Source: an uncultured Bacteroidota bacterium
Lineage (GTDB): Bacteria > Bacteroidota > Bacteroidia > Flavobacteriales > Flavobacteriaceae
Assembly: GCA_902635965.1 (NCBI GenBank)
Contig: CACPQA010000004.1
Location: forward strand, 59,999 to 123,998
Direction of reading: 5' to 3'
Length of the DNA stretch: 64,000 nucleotides
Shown here: positions 18,253-27,477 of the stretch, piece after piece
How positions within the stretch are numbered: position 1 is the stretch's first letter
Layout: every line of letters begins with the position of its first letter
Translations under genes and position numbers: made by a program
Notes under the pieces: generated by a model
The model's database searches: none
Told to the model about the DNA's origin: nothing
The model's input: the letters and a program-made list of their open reading frames with translations, nothing else

Positions 18253-19524
18253 TTATCTAAAAATTGTTTGGTCTCTCCCGGGACCTAGTGATATTATTTT
18301 TACTGGTACCTCAAGCTTTTCTTCAATAAATGAAATATATTTTTTTAAGTTTTCTGGAAGTTGTGATTCATTTTTAGCTTTTGTAATATCTTCTTGCCAT
18401 CCATTAAATTCAGTGTAAATTGGTTTAAGGTTACCTGAATTAAGAGAAAATGGCATTCTAGAAATTTCTTTACCATACTGCTCGTAAGATGTGCAAACTT
18501 TTATTTTATCTATACCAGACATTACATCGCTTTTCATCATTGCAAGTTCAGTTACGCCATTAATATCAACTGCATATTTAAGAGAGACTAAATCTAGCCA
18601 TCCGCATCTTCTCGGACGACCTGTAGTAGCTCCAAATTCTTTTCCAACATTACTAATTTTTTCAGAAATTTTGTCAGAAATTTCGCTCGGAAACGGACCA
18701 CTTCCTACTCTAGTTGTGTAAGCCTTGAATACACCTATAACTTTATTTATCTTCTTTGGAGAAATACCCAATCCATTACATGCCCCAGATGCTGTTGTAT
18801 TAGAGGAGGTTACGAAAGGGTAGGTGCCGAAGTCAATATCAAGCATAGACCCTTGAGCTCCTTCAGCAAGTATTTTTTCACCTTTTTTCAGAGAATCAAA
18901 AAGAAAATTCTCACTATCAATAAATGACATTTTTTTTATAAAATTTAAACTTTCAAAAAACTTCAATTCCAGTTCGTCTAAATCAAAGGATATATCAGCA
19001 TTTAAGTTTGCTATCATTTTTAAATGTTTATTTTTCAATTTTCCGTACTGAACCTCCCATCCTTCAAGAAACAAATCACCAACTCTAATCCCATTCCTAC
19101 CTGTCTTATCCATATAAGTTGGGCCTATTCCCTTCAAAGTGGATCCTATTTTTTTTATTCCCTTTGATTTTTCTGATGCTTGATCCAGTAGACAGTGAGT
19201 TGGGATAATTAGATGAGCTTTTTTAGAAATTAATAATTTGTTTGAGATGTCTATGTCTCTGTTACTCAATTTTAATACTTCCTCCTTAAAAATTATTGGA
19301 TCTATTACCACTCCGTTTCCAATTATATTGATTAAATTTTTGTGAAAGATACCTGAAGGAATGGTGTGAAGAACATGAGATTTATCTCCAATTTTTATAG
19401 TGTGCCCTGCATTTGGTCCACCTTGAAAACGAGAAATAATGGAATAACCCTTAGATATAGCATCAACTATTTTACCTTTTCCTTCATCACCCCACTGGAG
19501 ACCTAAAAGCAAATCAACAAACAT
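18253..19524 (-). CDS. purA: Adenylosuccinate synthetase
   Basis: GTP-dependent condensation of IMP with aspartate, the first committed step to AMP. The signature GLQWGDEGKGKIVDAISK near residues 7-24 carries the catalytic aspartate and the P-loop-like GDEGKGK. Further conserved blocks are GGPNAGHT with the catalytic histidine, GIGPTYMDKTGRNGIR, AEGAQGSMLDIDFGTYP, TTGRPRRCGWLD and ISLGPGRDQTI at the C-terminus. 423 residues, normal. It lies 10 bases downstream of fur and directly upstream of the OstA-like gene. Confidence 0.98.
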   Translation of the reverse strand: MFVDLLLGLQWGDEGKGKIVDAISKGYSIISRFQGGPNAGHTIKIGDKSHVLHTIPSGIFHKNLINIIGNGVVIDPIIFKEEVLKLSNRDIDISNKLLISKKAHLIIPTHCLLDQASEKSKGIKKIGSTLKGIGPTYMDKTGRNGIRVGDLFLEGWEVQYGKLKNKHLKMIANLNADISFDLDELELKFFESLNFIKKMSFIDSENFLFDSLKKGEKILAEGAQGSMLDIDFGTYPFVTSSNTTASGACNGLGISPKKINKVIGVFKAYTTRVGSGPFPSEISDKISEKISNVGKEFGATTGRPRRCGWLDLVSLKYAVDINGVTELAMMKSDVMSGIDKIKVCTSYEQYGKEISRMPFSLNSGNLKPIYTEFNGWQEDITKAKNESQLPENLKKYISFIEEKLEVPVKIISLGPGRDQTIFR

Positions 19525-19534
19525 TTTTTATTTT

Positions 19535-19975
19535 TTATGATTGTTTTTTTGTACCATAAAAATATAAAGAGTGGTGATGAATATTCACATCAAAAACCTC
19601 CTCTATGGTCTCTTTTATTGATTGAATTCTTGGATCACAAAATTCTTTTACTTCTCCAGAATCTGTAAATATTATGTGATCATGCTGTCTATCAAAAAAA
19701 GATTTTTCGTACTGGGCTTGATTTCCAAATTGGTGTTTTCTTACCAATCCTGAATCTATCAACAAATCGATAGTGTTGTACAAAGTTGCTCTGCTTACTC
19801 GATAATTTTTATTCTTCATTTTGATATACAATGACTCGATGTCTACATGTTCATTTGTTTCATATATTTCATGAAGGATTGCAAATCTCTCTGGAGTTTT
19901 TCTTTGTTTATGTTTGTCTAAAAATTTAACAAAAACTTCTTTTACGATTTCTTGTTGTGATTTTGTTTCAATCAT
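19535..19975 (-). CDS. fur: Fur-family transcriptional regulator
   Basis: 146-residue winged-helix metalloregulator of iron, zinc or peroxide response. The DNA-binding half shows [20 protein letters not shown] and [20 protein letters not shown]. The metal-binding half shows [19 protein letters not shown], the equivalent of the usual HHDHLxCxxCG segment, but both cysteines of that CxxC are replaced (TDSG). A single later cysteine remains in EFCDP. So the structural zinc site of classic Fur is incomplete, and regulon cannot be assigned. It sits between relA/spoT and purA, an order I know from flavobacteria. Confidence 0.92.
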   Translation of the reverse strand: MIETKSQQEIVKEVFVKFLDKHKQRKTPERFAILHEIYETNEHVDIESLYIKMKNKNYRVSRATLYNTIDLLIDSGLVRKHQFGNQAQYEKSFFDRQHDHIIFTDSGEVKEFCDPRIQSIKETIEEVFDVNIHHHSLYFYGTKKQS

Positions 19976-20013
19976 TATTATAAATATCTACAGTAAAAGT
20001 AATGTTTCTTTTT

Positions 20014-22212
20014 TTATTTACGAGCAATTTTTTCAATTCCAGTTATAGTTAAAAGTTTTTGAGTTAATTTTTGGATATGATCTTGATTGTTTACGCGAAT
20101 TAAAATATTTCCCTTAAACAGATTTTCTTCAGTGTAAAAGTTCATCTTTTTAATATCTATATTCATGTGGTTTGAAATTATTCTAGTTACTTGATTAACA
20201 AGCCCTTTTTGATCTATACCTGACATTTGCAATTCAACTGTAAATTCTTGCTTGTTTGATTCAACCCAATAGGCAGGGATTATCCTATATGCAAAATTTG
20301 ATTGTAAAGAAATAGCAAAATTACAGTCATGTTTATGAATTAATATACCATCATTCAGAGTAGAGAGTCCAAAAATTCTATCGCCCGAAATAGGATTACA
20401 ACATTCAGACAATTTGTAACTTAATTCCTCTTTTTCCGAACCAAAAACAATTTTATCATTGTTCGAGATGAATTCTTTCTTAATATTGTTTTTCTTTGAC
20501 TTAGACCTTAGTTTTTCATTGAAAAATTTTAAAAATCTATTATTGTAATATTTTGCAAAGTCCTTAATTTTTTTGTTGTCTACAGTTTTGATTCCCACCC
20601 TATAGTAAAGATCTAAATTTGAGTTTACATTAAAAAAGTCAAGCATCTCATTTACTGTTTTCTCAACCATTATAATTTTTAAATGTTTCAGTTTCCTTCT
20701 TAATAGCTCTTTACCTTCTTCTGCAATTCTTTTTTTCTCCTCATTTATTGATGTACGTATAATATTTCTTGCTCTGGAAGTGGCAACAAATTCAAGCCAG
20801 TTAGCCGTGGGTTTTGAGTTTTCCGAAGTGATTATTTCCACAGAATCTCCGCTTCTTAGTTTTCGTGAAAGTGGAACTAATTTTCCATTTACTCTAGCAC
20901 CTCTGGTTTTTGTTCCAATCTCTGTATGAATATTAAATGCAAAATCTAAAGCTGTTGAATTTTGAGGCAGTGATTTTAATTCACCTGCTGGAGTGAATAC
21001 AAAAATTTCATCAGAATAAAGATTTAATTTAAAATTTTCAACAAAATCTTGAGCATTTGAATCTTTGGTTTCCAATAACTCCTTCAGTCGATTTAACCAA
21101 TTTACTAAACCATTATCTTGTTCTTTCCCAACTTTATATTTGTAGTGAGCAGCATACCCTTTTTCTGCTATTTCATGCATTCTTTCGGATCTAATTTGAA
21201 CCTCTATCCATTTTTTATTGGGTCCCATAACGGTGATATGAAGAGATTCATATCCATTAGATTTTGGAGACGAAATCCAATCCCTTAGTCTTGTTGGATT
21301 AGGAGTAAAGTGGTCGGTAACAATAGAATAAATTTTCCAAGCCAAAAATTTTTCGTTTTTAGAAGAGGATTTATAAACAATCCTTATTGCAAATTTGTCA
21401 AATACCTGACTGTAATTGATGTTTTGAATTTGCATTTTTTTGTGGATAGAATATATTGACTTATTTCTTCCTCTGATAAAACATCTTAACTTTTCTTTTT
21501 TTAATGTTTCGCCTATTAGATTTGAAAAATCCTTTATGTATTCTTCCTGTTCTTCTTTGCTATCTTCAATTTTGCTTTTTATATGTTGAAATCTTTTTGG
21601 ATCTGTAAATTTTAAGCTTAAATCCTCAAGCTCTGTTTTTATATTATATAATCCAATTCTGTGTGCGAGTGGCGCATATATATACAATGTCTCAGAAGCT
21701 GCTTTTATTTGCTTATTTTCTGGCATTGAATCAAGAGTTTGCATGTTATGTAGCCGATCAGCAATTTTTATAATTACTACTCTTATATCATCATTTATTG
21801 TTAAGAGCATTTTTCTAAAGTTTTCGGCTTGAAATGAAATGTCAGCATCCTTATTTAGACGTGAAATTTTTGTTAAACCACTAACAATTTTGGCAACATT
21901 TTTACCAAATATTTTTTCTATATCAACTAATTTATAGTTGGTATCTTCAATTGTATCATGAAGCAAAGCAGCTGAAATTGACGTCGCATCAAGTCCAATT
22001 TCAGAAGCTACAATTTTTGCAACTGAAATAGGGTGAAAAATATATGCTTCTCCCGATTTTCTTCTCTGGTGTTTGTGAGCGTCAACAGCTGTATTAAATG
22101 CTAGACGAATTAGTTTTTTGTCTTCAAGTTTAAGTTGTTGATAGCTAATTTTCAAAAGCTCTTTATATTGCTTCGCTATTTCTTTATTTTCTATCTTTTC
22201 ATCTACAAGCAT
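20014..22212 (-). CDS. Bifunctional (p)ppGpp synthetase/hydrolase RelA/SpoT (Rel)
   Basis: Master enzyme of the stringent response, 732 residues with the standard domain order. The N-terminal HD hydrolase domain contains HKHQRRKSGEAYIFHP and LLHDTIEDTNY, an intact HDxxED, so ppGpp hydrolysis is expected. The synthetase domain carries TRLRDWISSPKSNGYESLH. Then come a TGS domain (IFVFTPAGELKSLPQNSTA), a conserved-cysteine region (SECCNPISGDRI and HKHDCN), and a C-terminal ACT domain. RLRD resembles the RxKD of bifunctional enzymes rather than the ExDD of RelA. This is the only such gene in the window. Confidence 0.95.
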   Translation of the reverse strand: MLVDEKIENKEIAKQYKELLKISYQQLKLEDKKLIRLAFNTAVDAHKHQRRKSGEAYIFHPISVAKIVASEIGLDATSISAALLHDTIEDTNYKLVDIEKIFGKNVAKIVSGLTKISRLNKDADISFQAENFRKMLLTINDDIRVVIIKIADRLHNMQTLDSMPENKQIKAASETLYIYAPLAHRIGLYNIKTELEDLSLKFTDPKRFQHIKSKIEDSKEEQEEYIKDFSNLIGETLKKEKLRCFIRGRNKSIYSIHKKMQIQNINYSQVFDKFAIRIVYKSSSKNEKFLAWKIYSIVTDHFTPNPTRLRDWISSPKSNGYESLHITVMGPNKKWIEVQIRSERMHEIAEKGYAAHYKYKVGKEQDNGLVNWLNRLKELLETKDSNAQDFVENFKLNLYSDEIFVFTPAGELKSLPQNSTALDFAFNIHTEIGTKTRGARVNGKLVPLSRKLRSGDSVEIITSENSKPTANWLEFVATSRARNIIRTSINEEKKRIAEEGKELLRRKLKHLKIIMVEKTVNEMLDFFNVNSNLDLYYRVGIKTVDNKKIKDFAKYYNNRFLKFFNEKLRSKSKKNNIKKEFISNNDKIVFGSEKEELSYKLSECCNPISGDRIFGLSTLNDGILIHKHDCNFAISLQSNFAYRIIPAYWVESNKQEFTVELQMSGIDQKGLVNQVTRIISNHMNIDIKKMNFYTEENLFKGNILIRVNNQDHIQKLTQKLLTITGIEKIARK

Positions 22213-22252
22213 ATATGAATTTACTAATTCTTAAATTTAAGGACAAGAAAAA

Positions 22253-23032
22253 TCATTTTGTTTGTCTTATTACTTCGGATAATACTATACCTACCGAGAC
22301 AGATAAATTGAATGAATCGTTTTTCCCATTCATTTTTATACAAATTTGCTTTGCAGGGTATGATTTCCAATTATCTGACAAACCTTTATTTTCAGACCCA
22401 AAAGCGATAGCGATATTTCCTGAGTAATTTATATTTAAATAGTTTTTAGAACTTTTTGATATAACCGTATTGAATAAATTAAATTTATTTTTGTTTAAAA
22501 ATTTAATTGCTTCCTCTTTGTTAGTTTTTATTATTGGTAAATTAAAAATACTTCCCACGCTAGACCTAATTACATTGGAGTTGTAAATATTAATTTTTGA
22601 ATCAACTATGATTATTCCTGACACATCCATACCATCTGCAGTCCTGAGTATGGCTCCTAAATTTCCTGGCTTCTCAATATTTTCAATGATTATTATAATT
22701 GACTTTTTTTTTAAACAAATACTATTCAAATTATAATTTTTTTTATTTGCGATAGCTAATAATTTAGAAGAATTATTTCTGTAGCTTAATAAATCAAATA
22801 ACTTTTTCTTTAAATAAAATATTTGAATTTTGTCACTAAAATTTATATCAAATTTTAATGGATTAAGTCCTCTAAAAAAAATTCTTTTAATTTCAAAATT
22901 TGACTTTAAAGCCAAATCAATCTCTTTTGAACCTTCAATGACAAATTCCTTTTCATTTTTATTAGTTTTATTGCTATAAAGTTTTCTAAGTATTTTAAAA
23001 TTTGTATTATGTGTACTACTTATTACCTTCAT
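22253..23032 (-). CDS. SpoU/TrmH-family RNA 2'-O-methyltransferase
   Basis: SAM-dependent RNA ribose methyltransferase with a trefoil-knot (SPOUT) fold, 259 residues. The N-terminal substrate-binding part (KEFVIEGSKEIDLALKS) is typical of 23S/tRNA methyltransferases. The catalytic half shows motif 1 ENIEKPGNLGAILRTAD, motif 2 IAFGSENKGLSDNW and motif 3 KNDSFNLSVSVGIVLSEV. The target nucleotide cannot be told from sequence. The gene starts within the last 17 bases of the DUF3810 gene and ends 40 bases before relA/spoT. Confidence 0.92.
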   Translation of the reverse strand: MKVISSTHNTNFKILRKLYSNKTNKNEKEFVIEGSKEIDLALKSNFEIKRIFFRGLNPLKFDINFSDKIQIFYLKKKLFDLLSYRNNSSKLLAIANKKNYNLNSICLKKKSIIIIIENIEKPGNLGAILRTADGMDVSGIIIVDSKINIYNSNVIRSSVGSIFNLPIIKTNKEEAIKFLNKNKFNLFNTVISKSSKNYLNINYSGNIAIAFGSENKGLSDNWKSYPAKQICIKMNGKNDSFNLSVSVGIVLSEVIRQTK

Positions 23033-24041
23033 TTAAAATAAATTTACTCTTCCCATCGAATGTCAATAATAATAGTTTTACAACTTCATTATAGGAATTT
23101 ATACCTTCCTTTTGTCCCTGTGCTTTCAAAAAAAAATCAAAAATATATTTTTGAAATATTTGAAATCTGTTTGAATGGTACATCCAAAAATTTGACACTG
23201 CTGCATAATCACTCTTGACATCACTATTTAGTGATTCGTATATTCTTTTAGCACTATTTGGATTCATTTTATAAAGATCATTGTATAAATATCTGAAAGC
23301 AAAGAAACAAGCTGAATACTGAATTTCAGTATTATAATTGTTATAAGCATTAAAAAAACCAATAAAATTAGCATCGCTTTCTGATGCAAATCCGTTTTTG
23401 TGTGCCAATTCATGGTAAATAGTTACTGGGATTAGAACTTCTGGAATTTTAGAGTTAACATTCGCTTCATTTGTAAATGGATTGTAGTAGCCCTTAATCC
23501 CCATATTGCTTAAAATTATACTAAAATTTGAATATTTAAACTTTTGATTACTAGACTCTATTAAATGCTTGTAAGATTTTAGATTATTTTTTTTCTTTGT
23601 CTTTTTTGAATTGATTTCATTTTTTAAGTTATTACATTTAATAGATATGAACCTTATCAATGCCTCTATTTTATTTTCATTTACGATTACTTTCTGAGAT
23701 ATAGACGTAATCAATGGACGTCTAAAATAATTTATTCCCCATGAAATGTAAAAAAAATAAACGATGATCAGGACTAAACTAGCCAGGTAATTAATTGACA
23801 TAGTACCTCTAAATAAAAAAAAAAATAAACCGCATATAAATGAAAAATAAAGTAATTCTCCAAAAGCAAAATTGGTTAAATCAAATATTAAATTTTTTGA
23901 TATGCTTAACTTTTCATAAAATAAATTTGAATAGTAAATCTCAACTATTTCGGGGTTGTTTTTTAAAAATAGGATTATCGTAAAAAGTATGAAAAAAGCT
24001 AAAATATTCCCTTTGATACTATTGAATTTTATTTTCGTCAG
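23016..24041 (-). CDS. DUF3810 membrane protein with HExxH-like motif; no ATG/GTG/TTG start
   Basis: The first ATG in this frame is at 23801, but the frame is open to 24041. The 80 extra codons encode an N-terminal membrane segment ([14 protein letters not shown]), [14 protein letters not shown], and a second segment ([13 protein letters not shown]). This matches the three-segment N-terminus of DUF3810 proteins, which continue with [12 protein letters not shown]. The rest holds [19 protein letters not shown], an HExxH zinc-peptidase-like site with a downstream glutamate. No ATG, GTG or TTG exists in the extension. The most upstream candidate is CTG at 24041, overlapping the TGA of the PPIase gene (CTGA). 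An 11-T run (23815-23825) lies in the coding sequence. Confidence 0.8.
   Translation of the reverse strand: MTKIKFNSIKGNILAFFILFTIILFLKNNPEIVEIYYSNLFYEKLSISKNLIFDLTNFAFGELLYFSFICGLFFFLFRGTMSINYLASLVLIIVYFFYISWGINYFRRPLITSISQKVIVNENKIEALIRFISIKCNNLKNEINSKKTKKKNNLKSYKHLIESSNQKFKYSNFSIILSNMGIKGYYNPFTNEANVNSKIPEVLIPVTIYHELAHKNGFASESDANFIGFFNAYNNYNTEIQYSACFFAFRYLYNDLYKMNPNSAKRIYESLNSDVKSDYAAVSNFWMYHSNRFQIFQKYIFDFFLKAQGQKEGINSYNEVVKLLLLTFDGKSKFILNEGNK
23815..23825. repeat. Homopolymer A11/T11 inside the DUF3810 gene
   Basis: Eleven consecutive A on the plus strand (T on the coding strand), encoding Phe-Phe-Phe-Leu at the end of the second membrane segment. Long enough for polymerase slippage or sequencing error. 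A change of one base would stop the frame soon after. Confidence 0.7.
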
Positions 24042-25114
24042 TTTATAATCTCAACAATTTTTACTTCAAAAATAAGATTAGACTTTGCGGGTATTCCTCT
24101 AACACCCTTTTCCCCATAGGCTAGTTGATATGGTATGAACAAAAAAGCCTCATCACCTCCTCTTAAAAATTTTAAACCTTCTTTAAAACCAGTAATCATT
24201 TGGGCTTCTGGACTTATATCACAAATTATTGGGGAGTATGCTCCAGCAGCCTTCTTTTGCTCATTTACCATAAACAAATTTTCAGCGACTTCTAACATAC
24301 TTGTGTCCAACAGATTCCCATTCTCAAAATAGACGGCATAATGAGCTTTTGCTTTATTAGTAGAAATCACTTTAGCTCCATTTCCATTTTTTGTAATAAT
24401 ATAACTTAATCCTGTTGGAGTTTTTTTGATATTTTTCTTTAGTTTGTCAAAAGTTTCCATGATCTCTAGTCTTTCAATCTCTCTTCTCTCTTCAATCTCA
24501 ACATTCATTTTCTCCAAATTTGTAAAATAATCTGCAAAGATCTTAGAAGCATCAAAATTTTTAGCACTAGAACCAATCCTTATTATTTTTACATTGTTTA
24601 TAGTGTCATTTTGTTGAATAGAGTCAACAACTTCCATACCCTCAACAACTTTTCCAAAAACAGTATGTTTTCCGTCTAACCACGGAGTTTCTTTATGAGT
24701 TATAAAAAATTGACTTCCATTCGTGTTTTTTCCAGCATTGGCCATTGATAGAATACCTGGACCATTGTGCTTTAAATCATCACTTATTTCATCATTAAAT
24801 CTATAACCTGGACCACCAGAGCCGGAAGCTGTTGGGTCTCCTCCCTGTATCATAAAATCCTTTATCACTCTGTGAAAAACCAAGCCATTGTAAAATTTTT
24901 TATTTTTAAAATTATCTGAAACAAATTTGTTATCCCCTTCTGCTAGAGAAACAAAGTTTGCTACCGTGTTTGGGGTTTTATCTTGTGTGAGTTTTATTAA
25001 TATATCTCCTTTATTTGTTTCTAATTGAGCAAATAAACCATCCTCTAAATGTGAGAATTTATTGTTGCACTGAAGAAATATTAAAGTGAGAAGTAAAGCA
25101 CTTTTTCTAATCAT
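24038..25114 (-). CDS. Cyclophilin-FKBP fusion peptidyl-prolyl isomerase lipoprotein
   Basis: About 358 residues from the ATG at 25114. A signal peptide with a lipobox (LTLIFLQC) predicts a lipoprotein in the periplasm. Residues about 25-190 are a cyclophilin domain ([53 protein letters not shown]). After a charged linker, residues about 235-355 are an FKBP domain ([44 protein letters not shown]). Both fold classes catalyse prolyl isomerisation. It follows gldI and has its own TAAATTTG box 6 bases upstream. The in-frame TTG at 25123 lies in that box and is rejected. Confidence 0.93.
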   Translation of the reverse strand: MIRKSALLLTLIFLQCNNKFSHLEDGLFAQLETNKGDILIKLTQDKTPNTVANFVSLAEGDNKFVSDNFKNKKFYNGLVFHRVIKDFMIQGGDPTASGSGGPGYRFNDEISDDLKHNGPGILSMANAGKNTNGSQFFITHKETPWLDGKHTVFGKVVEGMEVVDSIQQNDTINNVKIIRIGSSAKNFDASKIFADYFTNLEKMNVEIEERREIERLEIMETFDKLKKNIKKTPTGLSYIITKNGNGAKVISTNKAKAHYAVYFENGNLLDTSMLEVAENLFMVNEQKKAAGAYSPIICDISPEAQMITGFKEGLKFLRGGDEAFLFIPYQLAYGEKGVRGIPAKSNLIFEVKIVEIIN

Positions 25115-25120
25115 TTTAAT

Positions 25121-25128
25121 CAAATTTA
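25121..25128 (-). promoter_or_regulatory. -7 box TAAATTTG of the PPIase fusion gene
   Basis: Exact TAnnTTTG match 6 bases before the ATG at 25114, in the short gap after gldI. It allows transcription separate from the nrnA-gldI unit. Confidence 0.5.
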
Positions 25129-25135
25129 TCTGTTT

Positions 25136-25666
25136 TTATTTTAACGAAATTAAATTAATAAATACAATAAGTGGCTGATTTGGGAAAATTTTTTCACCAT
25201 CTCCTTGATATCCGTAGCACAGGAATGACGGCATTAAAAAAATGCCAGATTCTTTCAAATTTAATTCTTTCACACCATAACGTAAAGCAGGTATAATTTC
25301 CTCTTTATCAACAACATATTTTATTGGTTTCAAATTATCATCTATATATATATCATTACCTTTTAAATCCAGAATATTATAAATGAATTCTACTTCGTCT
25401 CCCGATTTGGGTTTATTTTTTTTTTTGGACGTGTCTATAATTTTAAACCAAAAACCTTTGGAAGATAAAAAGTATTTAGACTTAGAGTCTTTTTCAATTA
25501 TTTTTAGAAAATCAATTTCTTCCTTTTTATTAATTTTTATATTTCGGTCCACTGATTGATCTAAAAAAGTAGTTTTATCATAATTTGAAGGATTTCTTGG
25601 TTTTATTTGCTCACAACATATACAGTGAATAGCAGTAATTAGAAAAAGTAAAATTTTTTTTCTCAT
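25136..25666 (-). CDS. gldI: GldI, gliding-motility-associated FKBP-type PPIase lipoprotein
   Basis: 176-residue lipoprotein with signal peptide and lipobox (LLFLITAIHCICC). The C-terminal half is an FKBP-type fold (KPKSGDEVEFIYNILD, VDKEEIIPALRYGVKELNL, LMPSFLCYGYQGDGEKIFP). GldI is required for gliding and for stability of the type IX secretion/gliding machinery in Flavobacterium johnsoniae. The FKBP active-site aromatic set looks partly changed, so catalysis is not certain. Identification rests on family look plus the order nrnA-gldI-PPIase, which I recall in flavobacteria. Overlaps nrnA by 4 bases. Its presence hints at a T9SS, not proof of motility. Confidence 0.85.
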   Translation of the reverse strand: MRKKILLFLITAIHCICCEQIKPRNPSNYDKTTFLDQSVDRNIKINKKEEIDFLKIIEKDSKSKYFLSSKGFWFKIIDTSKKKNKPKSGDEVEFIYNILDLKGNDIYIDDNLKPIKYVVDKEEIIPALRYGVKELNLKESGIFLMPSFLCYGYQGDGEKIFPNQPLIVFINLISLK

Positions 25667-26667
25667 AATCTTAAGAACTCCTCAATAGATGAAATAAATT
25701 TTTTTTCAGTTTTTTTTATTGAATCATTTGAAAAACCTCCAGATGCATTTTTATGTCCACCACCGTTAAAATATTTTTTAGCAAACTTGTTAACATCAAC
25801 TCTTTCCTTTGATCTAAATGATATTTTTATGATGCCTTCATAAACATCCTCAATAAATATAACTGAAACTTGAACATCTTTAATTTGCAATCCGAAATTT
25901 ACAAAACCTTCTGTATCTCCTTTTTTAAAATTATATTTTTCCAAATTTTCTTTTGATAAAATTGTATAAGCAACCCCAAGCTTTTGAAGCAGTTTAAAAT
26001 TTTTAAGAGCAACAGCTAAAAGATGAATTCTTTCAAATGAAAAGTTGTCATAAATTTTCTTATGAATATCTGTATGATTTATATTTTTTTTAAATAATTC
26101 AGAAATTATGTAGTGAGTAGTACCTGAGGTCAGTGGATACCTAAAAGACCCTGTATCTGTTAAAATTCCAGAATAAATGTATGTTGCAATTTCCTTGTCA
26201 ATCAACCTATCATTGATTAACTTCAAAATGTTGTATATCATTTCAGAGGTGGAACCAATATTTGGTCTTGATAAAAAGAGAGACGAAAAACTCTCTGGTG
26301 ATTCATGATGGTCAATCATAATTATTGGAACATTTATATTTTCAATTTCCTTATTTAAATTCCCAATCCTTTTTAAAGAATTAAAATCTAAACCAAAAAT
26401 AACATCTGATTTTAAAAGGTATTTTTTTGTTTTTTCAGAACTCTTCTCGTGAGATATTACGTTATTTTTATCAATCATCCATTTCAGGTAATCTGGTGGT
26501 GAATTAGGTAATATTACCTTTGTTTTTTTACCTAGTTTAACTAAAAAACGGCAAAGTGCCATTGAAGAACCTAAGGCGTCGGCATCTGGATTTTTGTGGG
26601 TTACTATGATACAATTCGTTGCATCTTGCAGTATTTTTTTTAATTTTTGTGAAAATTCTAAATACAT
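25663..26667 (-). CDS. nrnA: DHH/DHHA1 family phosphoesterase, NrnA-like
   Basis: Degrades nanoRNA and/or pAp (bifunctional oligoribonuclease/phosphatase). Metal-binding motifs are VTHKNPDADALGS near residues 20-33, FGLDFNSLKR, and the DHH motif MIDHHESPES. TDTGSFRYP and the C-terminal DHHA1 signature FNGGGHKNASGG complete the family. The chosen start is the ATG at 26667, giving 334 residues, because a TATCTTTG box sits 6 bases upstream of it and the family normally begins here. An earlier ATG and TTG near 26712-26718 would add about 17 residues. First gene of the nrnA-gldI unit, divergent from ndk. Confidence 0.92.
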   Translation of the reverse strand: MYLEFSQKLKKILQDATNCIIVTHKNPDADALGSSMALCRFLVKLGKKTKVILPNSPPDYLKWMIDKNNVISHEKSSEKTKKYLLKSDVIFGLDFNSLKRIGNLNKEIENINVPIIMIDHHESPESFSSLFLSRPNIGSTSEMIYNILKLINDRLIDKEIATYIYSGILTDTGSFRYPLTSGTTHYIISELFKKNINHTDIHKKIYDNFSFERIHLLAVALKNFKLLQKLGVAYTILSKENLEKYNFKKGDTEGFVNFGLQIKDVQVSVIFIEDVYEGIIKISFRSKERVDVNKFAKKYFNGGGHKNASGGFSNDSIKKTEKKFISSIEEFLRL

Positions 26668-26673
26668 ATTGTT

Positions 26674-26681
26674 CAAAGATA
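26674..26681 (-). promoter_or_regulatory. -7 box TATCTTTG of nrnA
   Basis: Exact TAnnTTTG match 6 bases before the ATG at 26667; it decides the start choice for nrnA over the longer reading frame. Confidence 0.5.
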
Positions 26682-26746
26682 CCAAAGACTTGGCATAATA
26701 TTTAAAAATCATTTTCAAATTAAATCGCTTTAAGGAATTTAATTTT

Positions 26747-26754
26747 TAAATTTG
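26747..26754 (+). promoter_or_regulatory. -7 box TAAATTTG of ndk
   Basis: Exact TAnnTTTG match ending 7 bases before the ndk ATG. Divergent from the nrnA promoter about 65 bases away. Confidence 0.55.
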
Positions 26755-26761
26755 ACGTGAA

Positions 26762-27181
26762 ATGAAAAAAAATATAACATTTACAATGATTAAACCAGAT
26801 GCTATGGAGAATGGCTACGCCGGTGACATTTTGTCAATTTTCTTAAAATCTGGTTTTCGTGTATCCGCCATGAAATTAGTTCACCTTACAATTAGTCAAG
26901 CCCAAACATTTTATGGCATCCACAGCGATAAATCATTTTTTGAAGAATTGGTTATTTTTATGACAAGAAGCCCAATTATCGTAGCTGTTCTAGAAAAGAA
27001 CAATGCTGTTGAAGATTTTAGAAAATTAATTGGTTCGACAAATCCTGATCATGCAAAAGAAGGTACAATTAGAAAATTGTATGCAACATCAATGGGAGAG
27101 AACGCCGTACATGGTTCAGATTCTGAGATAAACGCTCAAATTGAGTCTTCATTTTTTTTCGCAGGAAATGAAATATTTTAA
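26762..27181 (+). CDS. ndk: Nucleoside diphosphate kinase
   Basis: Transfers the gamma-phosphate between NTPs and NDPs through a phosphohistidine. 139 residues, the usual bacterial length. [16 protein letters not shown] opens the fold. [20 protein letters not shown] lines the nucleotide site, and ENAVHGSDS holds the catalytic histidine. Its stop codon overlaps that of the convergent DUF721 gene. Single-gene unit from its own promoter. Confidence 0.97.
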   Translation: MKKNITFTMIKPDAMENGYAGDILSIFLKSGFRVSAMKLVHLTISQAQTFYGIHSDKSFFEELVIFMTRSPIIVAVLEKNNAVEDFRKLIGSTNPDHAKEGTIRKLYATSMGENAVHGSDSEINAQIESSFFFAGNEIF

Positions 27182-27477
27182 ATAAAAATAATTTTTTTGA
27201 TATAATTACTTCCAATTTCCTGATTAAAATTTTCAATAATTTTATCCTTACCATAAAACAACTCTTGTTTTAAGGTTGATGAATTTATTTTTATATAAAG
27301 AGAGTTATTTTTTATATATATATTTTCTGTGTATTGACTAACATTTCTGCCCATAACATTTAACCATATTTTTTTTATAAAAACCCTTTTCAATCCACCA
27401 TCTAACATTTTATTAGTAGTTAATTTTGAAATAATACTCTTTACAGAATTTGCTTCTTTAAAACGAAATATTTTCAT
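27178..27477 (-). CDS. DUF721 (DciA-like) protein
   Basis: 99 residues with the DUF721 pattern: [20 protein letters not shown], then a tryptophan-containing [19 protein letters not shown], then [15 protein letters not shown] and a C-terminal hydrophobic strand. DUF721 proteins resemble the C-terminal domain of DciA, a DnaB helicase operator, and often lie next to recF. A role in replication is inferred from family and neighbour recF. It starts one base after the lipocalin-like gene ends and is last in the recF unit. Confidence 0.82.
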   Translation of the reverse strand: MKIFRFKEANSVKSIISKLTTNKMLDGGLKRVFIKKIWLNVMGRNVSQYTENIYIKNNSLYIKINSSTLKQELFYGKDKIIENFNQEIGSNYIKKIIFI

